64,000 nt of DNA from Branchiostoma belcheri (GCF_001625305.1 NW_017803884.1:53406-117405); one strand, 5' to 3'. Counted from the first letter of the stretch, positions 33,213 to 44,785 are shown. The notes: a model not told the origin generated them from the sequence alone. A program made the numbers and translations.

Positions 33213-34246
33213 AAAAAGGGCAGATTCTGCCCGACACAGTCCAGGTCTGGTAAAAACTGGCCCTCAGACATCCAGGAAATGTTAGTCAATATATTGACTA
33301 GGCTAAACCACTTCTATCATTTGAAAAACTAAATATTTTGGTACATTTGACAGAGTGCCATATCAAACGCGGCTGCCCCTAAGAGTGCCACCCACTAAGA
33401 GATTTTTGAAGTTGTATTGTTTGGTCCCTACTTATAAAGACATTTGGAAATGACAGATGAAGGTCATCTTTCAGCTGAAGGTTTATGACTGGTAACGGGG
33501 GTTACAGGTAACGGGGGTTACAACGTAGCACTTTGTCTTTTTTTCTTCAAAAGATCTACAGTTTATAGCTTCATGGTTAAGGTACAGGAGAGCTAAGTAC
33601 GTACATTTATAAAATGGTCAACTTTCTTTTATCAGTTGAAGTATCTAACATTGAAAGTAACATACAACGGTAATGGGAGTTACAGTCATCATTGTAAAAC
33701 ATTTTGTTCGGCAATGGTGGCTACAAATGACAGCGAACACTTCTATCTTTTTGACTTAGGAACCCAGATAACTTGCAAAACGTCATCAAAACGGCAATGT
33801 GTTGTATTATATTTGTGTTTTACATGTCTCTGTATTTATAGCATTTTCTCTTGTCTGTTGTCTTGTTAGATCCAGATGTCCTTCTGCGAAGCGCAAACAT
33901 GAGGAAAAGAGGAAGAGGTAGGAGACTCTGTCATTGTGTTAGTAATATCTACATTTGTATCTTCCGTGTCCGTTGATCAACTTCCACCATCATCTTTCAT
34001 CTCTGGCACGTGGGGAGGGGGACAGCTCTTTGGTAACTTGGAGGTTCCTGGTGGTGTTTTGTCGGTAGAAAGAAACAGTGGAATTACTTTGAGAAGAGAT
34101 AGCAAGGGAGCATTAATTTTTCCTACGCAACTTAAAATCAAAACTGCAAGTGAGACGAGAGAATCACTTTTACCTCTCATCTTGGGGTGCCAGCAGTATG
34201 TGGTAGCCATGGCACTTGGTAATAACTACAGCTTTTCAACCTCTCT
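33213..34246. other. No recognisable gene
   Basis: A small repeat 'taacgggggttacaggtaac' lies near 33490-33525. The + frame 33936-34250 (104 codons) is open, but no motif was recognised; it lies directly before the THAP relic and could be its upstream part. Confidence 0.4.
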
Positions 34247-34519
34247 GTGATAAGCCGAGCAGACTTGACTGAGGAAAAGTTAAATAACGAGCAAGTATGT
34301 CACAGGCATTTTGTTTAGGGTAAGCCTAGTAAGCAGTGGGATAATGGTAATGTAGATTGGGTTTTGATCAAGTACTTGAGCTACAGTAAGACGAGAGAGG
34401 AGGGAGGGAGAAGCCGCAGTGAACGGGCAGAGCGAACAGTGCAGCGCCGAAAACGACGATGTGCCCAAACGGAAAAGCGTGTTAGAAAACGGGGGGGGCT
34501 TGTTGCATACAGAAACTGA
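34247..34519 (+). pseudogene. THAP zinc-finger C-terminal part, decayed
   Basis: The frame reads VISRADLTEEKLNNEQVCHR, then HFV, a TAG stop, GKPSKQWDNGNVDWV and a basic tail with 'RSERAERTVQRRKRR'. C-x-R/E-H-F-x-x-G-K-P...D-W-V/A-P is the second half of the C2CH THAP domain found in P-element and Kolobok-type transposases. The usual 'P-T/S-L-x-L-G' after D-W-V is replaced by LIKYLSY. The first C-x-C pair was not found upstream. There is one in-frame stop at the conserved position before GKP. Confidence 0.7.
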
Positions 34520-35045
34520 CTGGAGGGTGAGGGGTTCCTCAGGAGCAGTGGACCTTGGTTTAGATGGCTTCTGGGATTTTGTTGAGCTGACAGTTGACAG
34601 AGCGAAAATGGCGTCCAAGTTGGGTTGACGTTATTGTTTTCTATGTCAGCAAAAGTTTAGCCCTTCAACTTTCTAAGAATTGCGAGTAGAAGCTTTGTCG
34701 TTTGTAAGATATACAAGATGAAAAAGCCATTCAAATTTTGTTGTTTTTTTGGTGATGTAAAAAGTTACGCTTCTGCTTTGGTAACATGTCTTCAAGTTGT
34801 TCCAGTTGTTCTACTGAAGGATCCAAAGCGTATTGTTGGATCATGTTAAGATGAGATTCATTGTGTTGCCCAGGTCTCTGAGTAAGATGCCATCACAGAA
34901 GAACAAGAACGGAAAGAAAAAGAAGAGGAAGGAGCGCAGCCCGACCCCCTCCAGCAGTTCCAGTTCCAGCAGCAGTAGTAGCAGCTCACGAAGGTCAGCT
35001 TTATGTACAAATGTAACCCTTTTTCAGCTGCTTCTTTTGTAACGG
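34520..35045. other. Serine-repeat frame, otherwise nothing
   Basis: A + frame (34833-35042) includes a lysine-rich run and a polyserine run encoded by 'agcagt' repeats (34953-34988). It may be part of a low-complexity exon ending before 'aaggtcagc', but no gene is supported. Confidence 0.35.
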
Positions 35046-35482
35046 TAAAACAAAGCAAACTACTTGCCAAAAACCAATTCCCTAGGGAATGCATTCGTTT
35101 AATTCGTGGAATTCCTGGAATATTTTCGTCCCGATCGCAGTACTATACTATCGGCTCCGCCTCAATTATAGTGTAGGCAAGTAAAATAGCCCATCTACAT
35201 GTATGCCCAGAAAAACACATATCTTTTTAGCTCAAATAGCCTGTGAAAACAAAGCAACTACTTGCCAAAAACCAATTCCCTAGGGAATGCATTCGTTTAA
35301 TTCGTGGAATTCCTGGAATATTTTCGTCCCGATCGCAGTACTATACTATCGGCTCCGCAATAGCCTGTGAAAACAAAGCAACTACTTGCCAAAAACCAAT
35401 TCCCTAGGGAATGCATTCGTTTAATTCGTGGAATTCCTGGAATATTTTCGTCCCGATCGCAGTACTATACTATCGGCTCCGC
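35046..35482. repeat. About 124-bp repeat, three copies
   Basis: The wording 'ccaattccctagggaatgca', then 'ttcgtggaattcctggaata', then 'ctatactatcggctccgc' occurs three times, ending at about 35160, 35358 and 35482. Copies 2 and 3 abut (124-bp step), and copy 1 is separated from copy 2 by about 75 bp. The copies are nearly identical. Confidence 0.95.
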
Positions 35483-35681
35483 CCCTGAGGCGTCGCCAAA
35501 AAAAGACAAATGACGCACTGACATTAACTTGACAAGTATGAGCTTGCAATATTGGTCAGGATCAATTAGTTTAGCAAATATGAACATATATTACTAGTAC
35601 CAGTTGCCAAGAGAATATGTTTGTTGTTTAGATACCTTTCAGCTTTAGAAAAAGTCAAACCATCTACTGCATATTTTGTAA
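35483..35681. other. Spacer
   Basis: AT-rich; nothing recognised before the TIR element. Confidence 0.4.
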
Positions 35682-35683
35682 TA

Positions 35684-36982
35684 CTGTAAGTCCATTTTTG
35701 ATTACGAAATCTTTAAGTTCACGGTTTTCACGAAGACGCTCTTCTCGTGAACTCACCTCCTCGCGAACCCATTCGGTACGTACCACCCCCCTCCCCCAAA
35801 CATCGTGCGTCTCAGCTCTATACTAACAACTTCTACATTACGTAGTACTAGTAAATGACAAGACTCAACGAATAACAGCAGACTTCTTTTCAGAATCAAA
35901 TAAACTTTATTCAATGAGCATATGGTTCACGGAGTCATTATTTTGTTACTGGTAATACAAGTGTTTCTTGCGAAGAACGGTAAAAGTTTACAAAGCCGAC
36001 TAGACAACATCAGTTTTAACAAGAACGCTAGTTCGGCGATAACGTAGCGGTGAACAGCTGTAAACATGTGCAACATCGTACATACGGAATTTTACAACAT
36101 ACATCGGTAAAAAGTTGTTGTCGTGTACAAGCCATGTAAAGCAGAATTATTTACGGTACGGAAAATCGGCAAAAAAATAGAACCAAGCGGGATAGCGTGG
36201 GTCTTTGTCTATACCTCGAGAGATCAAACTACACGAGTTCAACGTTACTCACCAAAGCTACACGCAAAAAAATCATTTCACAAGATTTCCATACATCCCA
36301 AGAAAATTTACGCTACATATACAACATTAACAGGTATCTATAGGGAAGAATTGCACGAAAATCTACCGCCGAGTAACTGCCGAGCCGATCGACAAATTAC
36401 AAGAAATCCAACATGGCGGCCTTTGTTTACATAGCGCGTTGTCTAATGGTCTAAGTTTGCTTGATTTTTTTTATTTTTTTTTTACAACTTGTTGAATCAA
36501 CATGGTTTAAAACGTTACCAAACAGCAAATTTATAGAACAGTGCGCTAAAATTTCACAACTAAAGATGATTTACGCGAGGACTACTGTGCAGAAGTTGGC
36601 AAAATTTGCGAGCCGAAAGTTCAAACATGGCGGCGGCTTTTGTTTTTACTCACGCGCCCGTCGGCTCACAGCGGCTCAGATCTCTGTGCGGTCCCATCCC
36701 CTGGCGATGTCCATGTTGTTGGCGATACTGTCCAATGCTCCCAGGACCCAGTTCGCATGGATGGGCTTCAGTCTGGACAGTGTCATGTCCACGGAACCAT
36801 GTTCTAACCGCGCGTACCTCGCACGTACCTCACGCGGAAAAAAAATTCTTGACTGTCGGTAAATTTGCAGACATGTAACGCCTTGTTAAAAATTACCGAC
36901 TCGCGAAGTCATAGACCTCGTGAACTTCCAAATTGCTCCATCTCGTGAAATAAAGCATTCGTGAACATAACTGGACTTACAG
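35684..36982. mobile_element. mariner/pogo-like TIR element, 1.30 kb, TA ends
   Basis: The ends are inverted and begin CTGTAAGTCCA; imperfect inverted matching continues inward (tacgaa and tcacgaa blocks). TA lies directly outside each end (35682-35683 and 36983-36984), the duplication of Tc1/mariner/pogo elements. The subterminal parts hold repeated 'cgtgaa'/'ttcacg'/'ctcgcgaa' words on both sides. The interior includes a minus-strand scrap of pogo-type transposase (36676-36792) and two 'aacatggcggc' starts on + at about 36412 and 36627. Confidence 0.75.
36676..36792 (-). pseudogene. pogo-type transposase C-terminal scrap
   Basis: The minus frame contains SRLKPIHANWVLGALDSIAN and then ARGWDRTEI and a TGA. 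The pattern 'K-x-x-x-x-W-V/I-x-x-A-x-x-x-I...G-x-x-x-T/A-G/E-I' is the C-terminal helix region of pogo/Tigger-like DDE transposases. It sits inside an element with TA ends, which supports the reading. It is only 38 codons long. Confidence 0.45.
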
Positions 36983-37023
36983 TATACTGTACTATAAAGC
37001 ATTATTTTTTAATCCTTTTCCAG

Positions 37024-37751
37024 AGCTTCTGCATCAGTTTGGCATAGTAACGAGCCCGGATCTTGTCACCATAAGAAGGGACCTCCTCTCTAGTGGTTAG
37101 TACCTAAAGTTTAAGCAAGCTACATGTAATGTTACCAATTAAGGGTTAACGTCCCGCTCTGACGTGTATATGCTTACATTTCCTGAGACCATCCAAACCA
37201 ACTGCCAACAGTTTTATTCTTGTTATGGATAAATGCTGATATTAGATTCCAGCCTGAGTTTTTTTTTTTATTTTGTCAGCAGAGGTCGCGTGTCAGCAGA
37301 GGTCCTGAACGAGGATGACTGCGAATTCTTGAAGAACTCTGGACAGCTTTTCATGTCAGACGAGGAAAGCGACACAGACGACAAGTCCGTCGTCTGGGTC
37401 AAGCCGCCTGAGTGGCGGGCACCCAGACTGACGCACTTGGTGCTACTGTGCCAGGCGGTCCTCGACCAGAACCGTAAGGACCGACGCCTCCCATTCTCCA
37501 GCAAGGAGAGGAAGTCTAAATCCGGAGACTTCACCGACAGGCAGCCTCCAGCAGGGCGGGCTGCCCAGGACTACACCTGGGATCCGGCCAGGGAGGACCA
37601 GGGAAGGGATGCTGACGAGGGTGCAGAGGACAATGGCGACGACGAGAACAACGGCGTCGAGGGCAACGAGGACATCGCCGATGGCAACGGGGGCAACACT
37701 GACAGCAACAGGGGAAACGACGAGGACGACAAGGACGACGACAACGAGTGA
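37024..37751 (+). CDS. Two-exon gene tail, acidic C-terminus, unknown
   Basis: Exon 1 (37024-37095) follows 'ccttttccag', ends 'CTAGTG|gttagt' and includes LLHQFGIVTSPDLVTIRRDL. Exon 2 can start at 37285 (after 'gtcagcagag') in phase, giving GRVSAEVLNEDDCEFLKNSG; it then has 'WVKPPEWRAPRLTHLVLLCQ' and ends in a D/E/G/N-rich tail to a TGA at 37751. The W-R-x-x-R/K-L/F-x-x-L stretch followed by D-R-x-P-P/x-G is common at the end of multi-copy invertebrate proteins linked to DNA transposons, so it may be element-derived. The acidic tail is encoded by 'gacgacgag'-like repeats. Confidence 0.45.
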
Positions 37752-38279
37752 AACGTCTTCAGTTGGAAAGGAACTCTTTGTACAGAATAGGATATGTGTA
37801 GGATAGGATAAGTGTAGGATAGGATTTATTAGTAAAGTAATTAGTACTGTTTTTATAGTTTAGTTTAGTGTAGTGACTTTTTAGTAAGCTTAGCATGTAA
37901 AGTTAATTTATAAGTAATAGAGAAAGAAGATAGGGCTAGCGTGTTTAGAATGTAAAGTTAAAGTCTAGGTGAGGTTGTTTTTTAAGAGTATTAAGTGTAG
38001 ATTAGGGTGTAGGGTTATAACTTAATAAGTGTATAAGTGTAGATAGAACTGATAACTCGTTGTTTCGTGTTTGATTATGATCGATCATGTCTGATCGTTT
38101 TTTAACAAGCTCTGTTCCTCTAAACCTTCTGCCTTTCTTGTGTCATTTTGTGGAAAAAAAACTTCCTCTAAGACTCATCACGAATTGTAGCCTAATGAGT
38201 TAGCAGGAAAACAGTTAGGAACATTTTCAGTCCCTGCATAGTCCGAAAACCAAAGTTACTGTAGGTTCTGAAATGAGGC
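37752..38279. other. 3' flank, AT-rich, simple repeats
   Basis: Short repeats of 'gtgtaggataggata' lie just after the stop, followed by a long G/T/A-rich tract. No gene is seen. Confidence 0.5.
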
Positions 38280-39180
38280 GTAACAGCAGGGTTCCGGATA
38301 ACTGTGTCCGAATACTAGTATAGGGATTCGCTACCTTTTTGGGTTGTAATACCTCCGAATACGGTAAAAAAACACGAAATATCGGGAGCGTATTTTGTCT
38401 GAAATGAGTCCAAAGATGTTCCATTACCGGAAATCCAAATATGAGTAGTGTTTCCGAATACCTTAAGTATGTGGACTATTTCCGGAACATAAAAGCCTCA
38501 AGTGAGCTAAGAAAACATGAAATATTAGGAACGTGTTTTGAGTGAAATTAATCCGAAAACGTTGCGTTACCGAAAACCCGGATATGGGAAATAGTAAAAA
38601 AAAAACCGATTCTTGTTTCCGAATATTTTCAGCATATGCGACCTTTCTTGGGCGCAATAACTCCGAACGCGGTCAGGAAACAATAAATATCCGGAACGTG
38701 TTTTGTCTCGAATGAGTCCGGAAACGCGACATTACTGGAAGCCCAGATATGACAAATAGTATAATTATGGTCCCTTTCTTGAATCCGGAAATCTCCAGCA
38801 TATGGGATATATCTGGAGCGTAATAGCTCCGAACGCGGCCAGAAAATGTAAAGTATTCGGGACGAGTTTTGCTTTGGAAGGGCCCGAGAACGTTCCATAT
38901 CTGTAACTCCGGATATGACAAATAGTATTATGGTCCCTTTCTTGATTCCGGAAATCTCCAGCATATGGGATATATCTGGAGCGTAATAGCTCCGAACACG
39001 GTCAAGAAACTTGGAATATTCAGAACGTATTTTGAGTCCGAAAACGTTTCATTACCTGGAGTCCGGATATGCCGAATAGTATTATGGTCCCTATTTTGAC
39101 TCCGGAAATGCTCCGAACACGCACGCACGTTTCTTCCGAATATTGTCCGGATAGGCCCGGAAACGTTCCACATCCGGGCG
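38280..39180. repeat. About 165-bp diverged tandem satellite, five to six copies
   Basis: Units begin near 38450, 38616, 38782 and 38946, each with '(t)tccg.aat...cagcatatg', then 'ctccgaacgcgg'-like and 'gacaaatagtat...tggtccctttctt' wording. Steps are 164-166 bp. The two central units are closest to each other; outer units are more diverged. 'tccgaa' and 'tccgga' words are strongly over-used. The minus-strand frames here are by-products of the repeat. Confidence 0.9.
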
Positions 39181-39225
39181 AATACAAACATAGAAATGTC
39201 CGGAAAACACCCCCTTTCGCACAGT

Positions 39226-39692
39226 GTTGAAGTTAAAACATCACAAGTTAGCTTATCTTAAAAAACTTGAAGTAGAAATCGCTCTTACAGAGTTTCTCTC
39301 TCACACAGAGTAAAAATTGCTCACTCAGAGCGCTGACTGAAAGGGGCTCCCTGAGTGAGAGAGAAATCTTTGCTGTGTGTGTGAGAGAAAAATCCAGCGT
39401 TGTGTGTCGGATAAAATAATCATGCATGTGAATTAATTTATCGCTCACTAAAGTAAGTTCTAAACCGCCTTGATATGTGATGTATGTGATGAATATTGAA
39501 GTTATAACATCACAAGTTAGTTTATCTTCTAAAACTTGAAGTAGAAATCGCTCTAACATAGACAGAGTTTCTCTCTCCCACACAGAGGAAAAATCGCTCA
39601 CTCAGAGCGCTGACTGAAAGGGGCTCCCTGAGTGAGAGAGAAATCTTTGCTGTGTGTGAGAGAAAAATCCAGCGTTGTGTGTCGGATAAAAT
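39226..39692. repeat. Direct duplication of about 195 bp, 269-bp offset
   Basis: 'acatcacaagttag' followed by 'cttgaagtagaaatcgctct' and 'gctgactgaaaggggctccc' occurs at 39236-39416 and again at 39505-39692. Each copy contains inverted 'ctctctcac' / 'gtgagagag' words. Confidence 0.92.
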
Positions 39693-40164
39693 ACATCATT
39701 CATGATAACGTCCGTGGCCTATGGGGGAGACTTGTGTCAGAGTGAAATATAGCATGTGTGGCTGTATTAAAGGGAATTTTGTTGGTGATCACGGGGTGTG
39801 AATTTTGCTCTGTGTGACTATTCCTGTAATAGTTTTAGTTCGAATTTACAGTGCATGTAAATGTTGGAGATTGTCATGTAGACATGTGATTTTTTTTATG
39901 TGTGACAGAGAAGGTTTGTAGATCTGTGACTATCCATTCTACAGTAGTACTCATCTCCAAACATACCAAAGCGCCCTCCTCATCACTTCCCACAACAACG
40001 CCATTGCACCCTGCCGATGCACGCCTGCAAAGGAGGCTAATGGAAAGGGGATCATTTGTTATCATTGTCATTACATCAATATCATAGGTCGTACGCTAAC
40101 ACGACGAAGTATGCTTTTATCAGCATGTTACCTTAAAAAGTCCTCTGTGTGCGGAAGAAATATA
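39693..40164. other. No recognisable gene
   Basis: T/G-rich, with many 'tgtgtg' words that foreshadow the minisatellite. The short frames look non-coding. Confidence 0.45.
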
Positions 40165-40360
40165 TCCACGTATGTGTGATCCTTTTTACCAGTGTTGTGT
40201 GGGAGAGAAAAATTTCTGTATGTGTGATCCTTTTTACCAGTGTTGTGTGGGAGAGAAAAATTTCTGTATGTGTGAGACCCTTTTACCAGTGTTGTGTGGG
40301 AGAGAAAAAATTCTGTTGTGTGAGACCTTTTTACCAGTGTTGTGTGTGAGAGAAAAACCG
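40165..40360. repeat. 48-bp minisatellite, four copies
   Basis: 'tgtgtgatcctttttacc' or its variant 'tgtgtgagaccc/tttttacc' starts at 40173, 40221, 40269 and 40317, exact 48-bp steps. Each unit also contains 'agtgttgtgtgggagagaaa'. The unit is a multiple of three, which gives a spurious repetitive frame on +. Confidence 0.97.
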
Positions 40361-40510
40361 TTTATGTATATGTGTAATTTTGCAACACTTGCCCCCCGAT
40401 AGCTACCCTGTGCTAAAGAATATTTTCAATGAGGTCAGTACACATTCATGATGTTCACAACTTCCGTTTTTGTCATGTTATCCACTCACTGACTATCTGT
40501 CTAATTTCAG

Positions 40511-41225
40511 ACATACGTCAAGTTAATAACATTATTGTCCTTCATCAATCACAGGTGCAAGTCGGCTACTTGTTGGTGGGTCACACCCACGAGGATGTCG
40601 ACCAGTTCTTTAGCAAGATTGCATTAAAACTGAGGATTCGGGATGCAACGACTGTTGAAGAACTGGTCGACACCATTGAGTCCAGCTACCCGAACATCCA
40701 AGCGGAGGAACTGAATGCCATTCTGGATGTGAAAGCCTACATGGGAGAGGTGTCAAACCAGCTGGAACAGCACAGCTGCCCGCACGCCTTCCGATTCCAG
40801 AAGGGTGCCAACAACGAGCTGGTTTTCGAATACAAGGTAGTACTTGCTTGCATTACCTGTTACAGTTGTAACGGATCAGCTCTGTCGATATTCGTCACAT
40901 CAAGGGTTTTATTTCTTCCACATCGGCTATGTTACCTTACATGCCACCCCCCCCCGTATGCACAACGCACAATCTATCTTTTAATAGTCTTGTTTATTTG
41001 AGAATGGAAATGGCTATCCATAACAGTTTTACAGGAATGGCACCCTAAAGGTTTGTATTCGCAAGTTTGTATATTACACAGGAACCCGTAAAGTACGAGA
41101 ACTTGAAGGTCAATAATGCATAGCTGCACTATCGACATATCCTTTGTAGTATATTAACCTTTCTTCTTTCTTTACAGCCAAAGTTGAGAAGAAAGAGAAA
41201 GAACTGCACCGAGTCGTCGGAGTAG
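40511..41225 (+). CDS. Last two exons of a DUF7869-like protein (transposon-associated)
   Basis: Exon 1 (40511 or 40555 to 40836) follows a 'ctaatttcag' or 'caatcacag' acceptor and ends 'TACAAG|gtagta'. Exon 2 (41178-41225) follows 'ctttacag' and ends in TAG. The junction is phase 0 and gives EYK-PKLRRKRKNC. The core motif is VGYLLVGHTHEDVDQFFSKI, the G-H-T-H-E-D-x-D-Q/A-M/F-F-S/G stretch that I know from DUF7869-containing, often transposon-linked proteins. The C-terminus is basic (nuclear-type). The reading frame is intact in both exons. A 341-bp intron separates them. Upstream exons are unknown. Confidence 0.6.
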
Positions 41226-42480
41226 CCATTTAAAGTACTGGTTCGCCAGTCTTTACTTGCTCTTTCGTAATAGGTGTATCCAATGAGTTGTTTTGTACTA
41301 GTTTTAATAGTTTACTTTGGATATGTAATTGGAAACTGTAAGGTAAGATAAAGATTACTAAAATGGGAGTGTACGCTTTCGTCAGATTATTTCATGGTTT
41401 TGTACTTTGTTATTAGAATAGTACTCCTTCAGTAGGGACCAAAAGGCGGAAGGGTTCTTGTCGAAGGATGAGTTTAGCTATTTTTAAAAGGATATTATCT
41501 TTGTGATGAAAGTAGGTTCTAATATATAAGATATTCCTTTCTATACTGACGACATGTGTCTACTATGTCCAAGTCTGAAGGCCTTGCAGAAACTTGTGCA
41601 TATTTGTGAAGAATTTGGCTTTCTTAATGATGAAATTTTTAATGTAAACATTTCATGTTGTATGTATTTTCCAACTGCGGGTCTGTCACCCTGCGACATT
41701 CTAGGTCATCTTTCTTCTTTGCCAGTTAAAAATTCGGCGACATTTCAAGTCAACCCTAAAACTGTAAGAGAAGGAAAACTCTAAACCACGTGCAGCCTTG
41801 TACAAAGACCAGGAAACTATAACTCTATTTATTATGTTTATTTGTTTACTGTGATAATATGATGCGAATGTTTGTTTTTACTTTTTGTTGGCTATATTTA
41901 TCAGATTAAGTAACTTGAAGTCACTGTTTTCTACATTTTCTCACTGCAAAAATACGTACGCTAACGTTGTACCGATGTGTTAGGTTGAGGTCGCCATTTA
42001 CTCTGCTCGTTTGAACGTAAATGTGGTGGCTGTGATTTACGCTAACACGGTCATTTCGCCCATGATTAATAAATCACACCTGTAGAAATCTCCTACCGGC
42101 GGGACGCCCACTTGCCAGACAGGCGCTCGCTCGCCCGGGGAGACCACCCTGTATTTCTGGGAACCACCACGGCCTTTGTATTGTGTACCATTTGTTGGTC
42201 AATATCCACAATACACTTTTGAAAAATAAGTTGTTGTTATTCCTTTTCTTGGGCTACCGAATTTTCAGCAACTTGAATCTATTGCTGGTATCGCACAGAG
42301 ATAGGAAACGTCTAGAGAAAAACATCCTGCAGCGCAGACAAACAAGTGTATTAACTAATCCAGAAATAAGCATAAAAGTCTAGTTGCGTCACTTTACCTT
42401 GCGAAGAGACGGTGAGCTACATATACTACTCTATCCTTACTGCGCTCTCATCGGATAATACTTAATGAAGTTATATTGAC
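41226..42480. other. 3' flank and spacer
   Basis: The AT-rich 3' side of the preceding gene. A 76-codon frame at 41554-41784 has no known motif. A GC-rich patch at 42080-42170 follows an 'aataaa' at about 42067, suggesting a transcript end nearby. Confidence 0.4.
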
Positions 42481-43354
42481 CCCATTATAAAAATGTGGCC
42501 GCACCACACCGTGCTGTGCATTCAGAGAACTCCCCCGTACGCTACGGAGGTCGAGGGCGGGCGCTCAGCGGCGGACAAGACAGCACGAGGCACCACACCA
42601 CACCAAGCGTCGAGCTCAGGCGCCAAGGCGCACAAGACACAGAGGATAAGGTTGGAGGGTCGTGGGGTCGTGCTAAGACCGCATTCACAGTTTTTAGTCA
42701 ACCTTCAGCACCGGTAACGCTTGGTGGATGTCTGTTTTGCTTATTTTAGACGGCTTTTGTTTGTAGGAATTTTTGGCGCCGTGTTAGGTCCAGCTTGTCG
42801 ACCATTTTTCTAGTACACTTGAATACCGGTGTACTGGGGTGTTTGTGTCGTGTGGGGTGGAGAAATTGGTAGCACAGGTAATTCAGAGGGAGGAAAGCTC
42901 GGGTTGAGTCTCCGTGCATTGCGTCCCATGTTAGGAGCCGTTCTTTCCGCATGGAGGAGGCTCGCCCGGGTTGGGTTTTGACGGTGGTGAGTTCTTAGCT
43001 AATAGTGAATTTTGATTGATTGCATCGCTACAGAATGGCAGAGCGGCAGAGCCCAGTCAGGCCACATGGCGGAGAGGCTAGGGACGTGCCACCGGCGCAA
43101 AATGACCACTACCCCCAGCCCCCGACCAAGGCCTGCCGATGTCGACTCCTGCTACCTCTTATCGGAGGATGAAGAGGGGGGCGATCAGGGGGCCGGGGAG
43201 GGCCAGGGCGACGGCGAGAGCCAGGGCGACGGCCGCGAGCCAGGGCGACAGCGAGGGCCAGGGCGACGGATCTGAAGATAGCTGACGAGAAAAGTGGCAG
43301 TGAGAGCGGCAGTGAGAGCAGCAGTGAGGACGAAGGCGAAAGCGACAACGGCAG
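42481..43354. other. GC-rich block with G/D/E/R-rich frame
   Basis: The + frame 43012-43275 (87 codons) has a G-x-G-D-G-E-S-Q-type imperfect repeat. The sequence after it, up to 43355, encodes an S/E/G-rich acidic stretch that runs straight into the 77-bp satellite. Possible exon of a low-complexity protein; nothing is recognised. Confidence 0.35.
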
Positions 43355-44090
43355 CGTCACAAATACCGACGGATCCGTCTTGAGATACGGTAGGGATGTT
43401 GTCAGTTCCGCATTCTGGATCCGAAAGTTTCCGTCACAAATACCGACGGATCCGTCTTGAGATACGATAGGGATGTTGTCAGTTCCGCATTCTGGATCCG
43501 AAAGTTTCCGTCACAAATACCGACGGATCCGTCTTGAGATACGGTAGGGATGTTGTCAGTTCCGCATTCTGGATCCGAAAGTATCCGTCACAAATACCGA
43601 CGGATCCGTCTTGAGATACGGTAGGGATGTTGTCAGGTTCCGCATTCTGGATCCGNNNNNNNNNNNNNNNNNNNNATCCGAACGAAAGTTTCCGTCACAA
43701 ATACCGACGGATCCGTCTTGAGATACGGTAGGGATGTTGTCAGTTCCGCATTCTGGATCCGAAAGTTTCCGTCACAAATACCGACGGATCCGTCTTGAGA
43801 TACGATAGGGATGTTGTCAGTTCCGCATTCTGGATCCGAAAGTTTCCGTCACAAATACCGACGGATCCGTCTTGAGATACGATAGGGATGTTGTCAATTC
43901 CGCATTCTGGATCCGAAAGTTTCCGTCACAAATACCGACGGATCCGTCTTGAGATACGGTAGGGATGTTGTCAGTTCCGCATTCTGGATCCGAAAGTTTC
44001 CGTCACCGACGGATCCGTCTTGAAATACGGTAGGGATGTTGTCAGTCACGCATTCTGGATCCGAACGAATCCGTAACAAATACCGACGGA
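43355..44090. repeat. 77-bp tandem satellite with an assembly gap
   Basis: 'cgtcacaaataccgacggat' starts at 43355, 43432, 43509 and 43586 (exact 77-bp steps), then, after the gap, near 43693, 43770, 43847 and 43924, with shortened copies at about 44001 and 44068. Copies differ by only a few bases. Each contains GGATCC-type words (cggatccgtc and tggatccgaa). Confidence 0.98.
43656..43675. other. Assembly gap (20 N)
   Basis: Twenty N inside the 77-bp satellite. The flanking copies are out of the 77-bp register with each other, so true copy number is unknown. Confidence 0.99.
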
Positions 44091-44580
44091 TCGGACTAGA
44101 AGTACTAGCTAGCTATGCAGCTCCTCTTGAGATACAGTCGAATTCATATGCATGCGGTGTAAACGCAAAAGGATATACGAGCAAGGATGCGGAAGAATTC
44201 GGATTCACATCTTTCAAGAACACGCAATTTCGGATTCTTCCGGATTCAATTGTGCGAATCCTGAAGAATCCGAAAATCCGGGGATGCGAAAAATCCGAAG
44301 CGGATCTGTCTGTATCCATTGATATCTTCGGAAGATACGGACGAATAACGTTCCGGAAATGGGTGTATTCCAGGCCATTTTTCCAGTGATCCAACATAGG
44401 CCGTGCTCCATGACAATTTGTCGATATATGTGATGTTGTAACTGTTATCACCAGAGAAGAATTGTATACTGAAAGTGTAAACAACATGAATGTACAGGCT
44501 TACCAGGTACAGGCTTATCGGATATATTTTGTGTTGAAATTGCATTATGAAACAAGAAAAGGTATATATATATATATATA
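44091..44580. other. Satellite-edge sequence and (ta)n
   Basis: Rich in 'atccg'/'aatccgaa' words (44190-44330), as if derived from the satellite family, and ends near a short (ta)n run at 44563-44580. The frames here are probably spurious. Confidence 0.5.
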
Positions 44581-44785
44581 GTGGTCATTACAATGATAAT
44601 TTTTATTGGTATAGTTTGTGGAACAGGTCTTGCATTTTGCCTTTCTCCAATGTAAATACATATATGCACTTTGTATGAACAGAAAAGCAAAATAAAAATC
44701 AAAGTCCAATCTTGAATACTTGCTCCAAAAATGTATTTCAATAAGAACAACATCATCTATACAGTTATAGTTGCTGATCTCCCCC
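44581..44785. other. Spacer
   Basis: AT-rich; nothing recognised. Confidence 0.4.

Noticed and set aside
40165-40360. CRISPR-like array
   Set aside because: Head-to-tail 48-bp units without variable spacers; a eukaryotic minisatellite. The same holds for the 77-, 123- and 165-bp arrays.
43109-43360. Minus-strand proline/leucine/serine-rich frame
   Set aside because: By-product of GC-rich repeats; no motif and no splice context.
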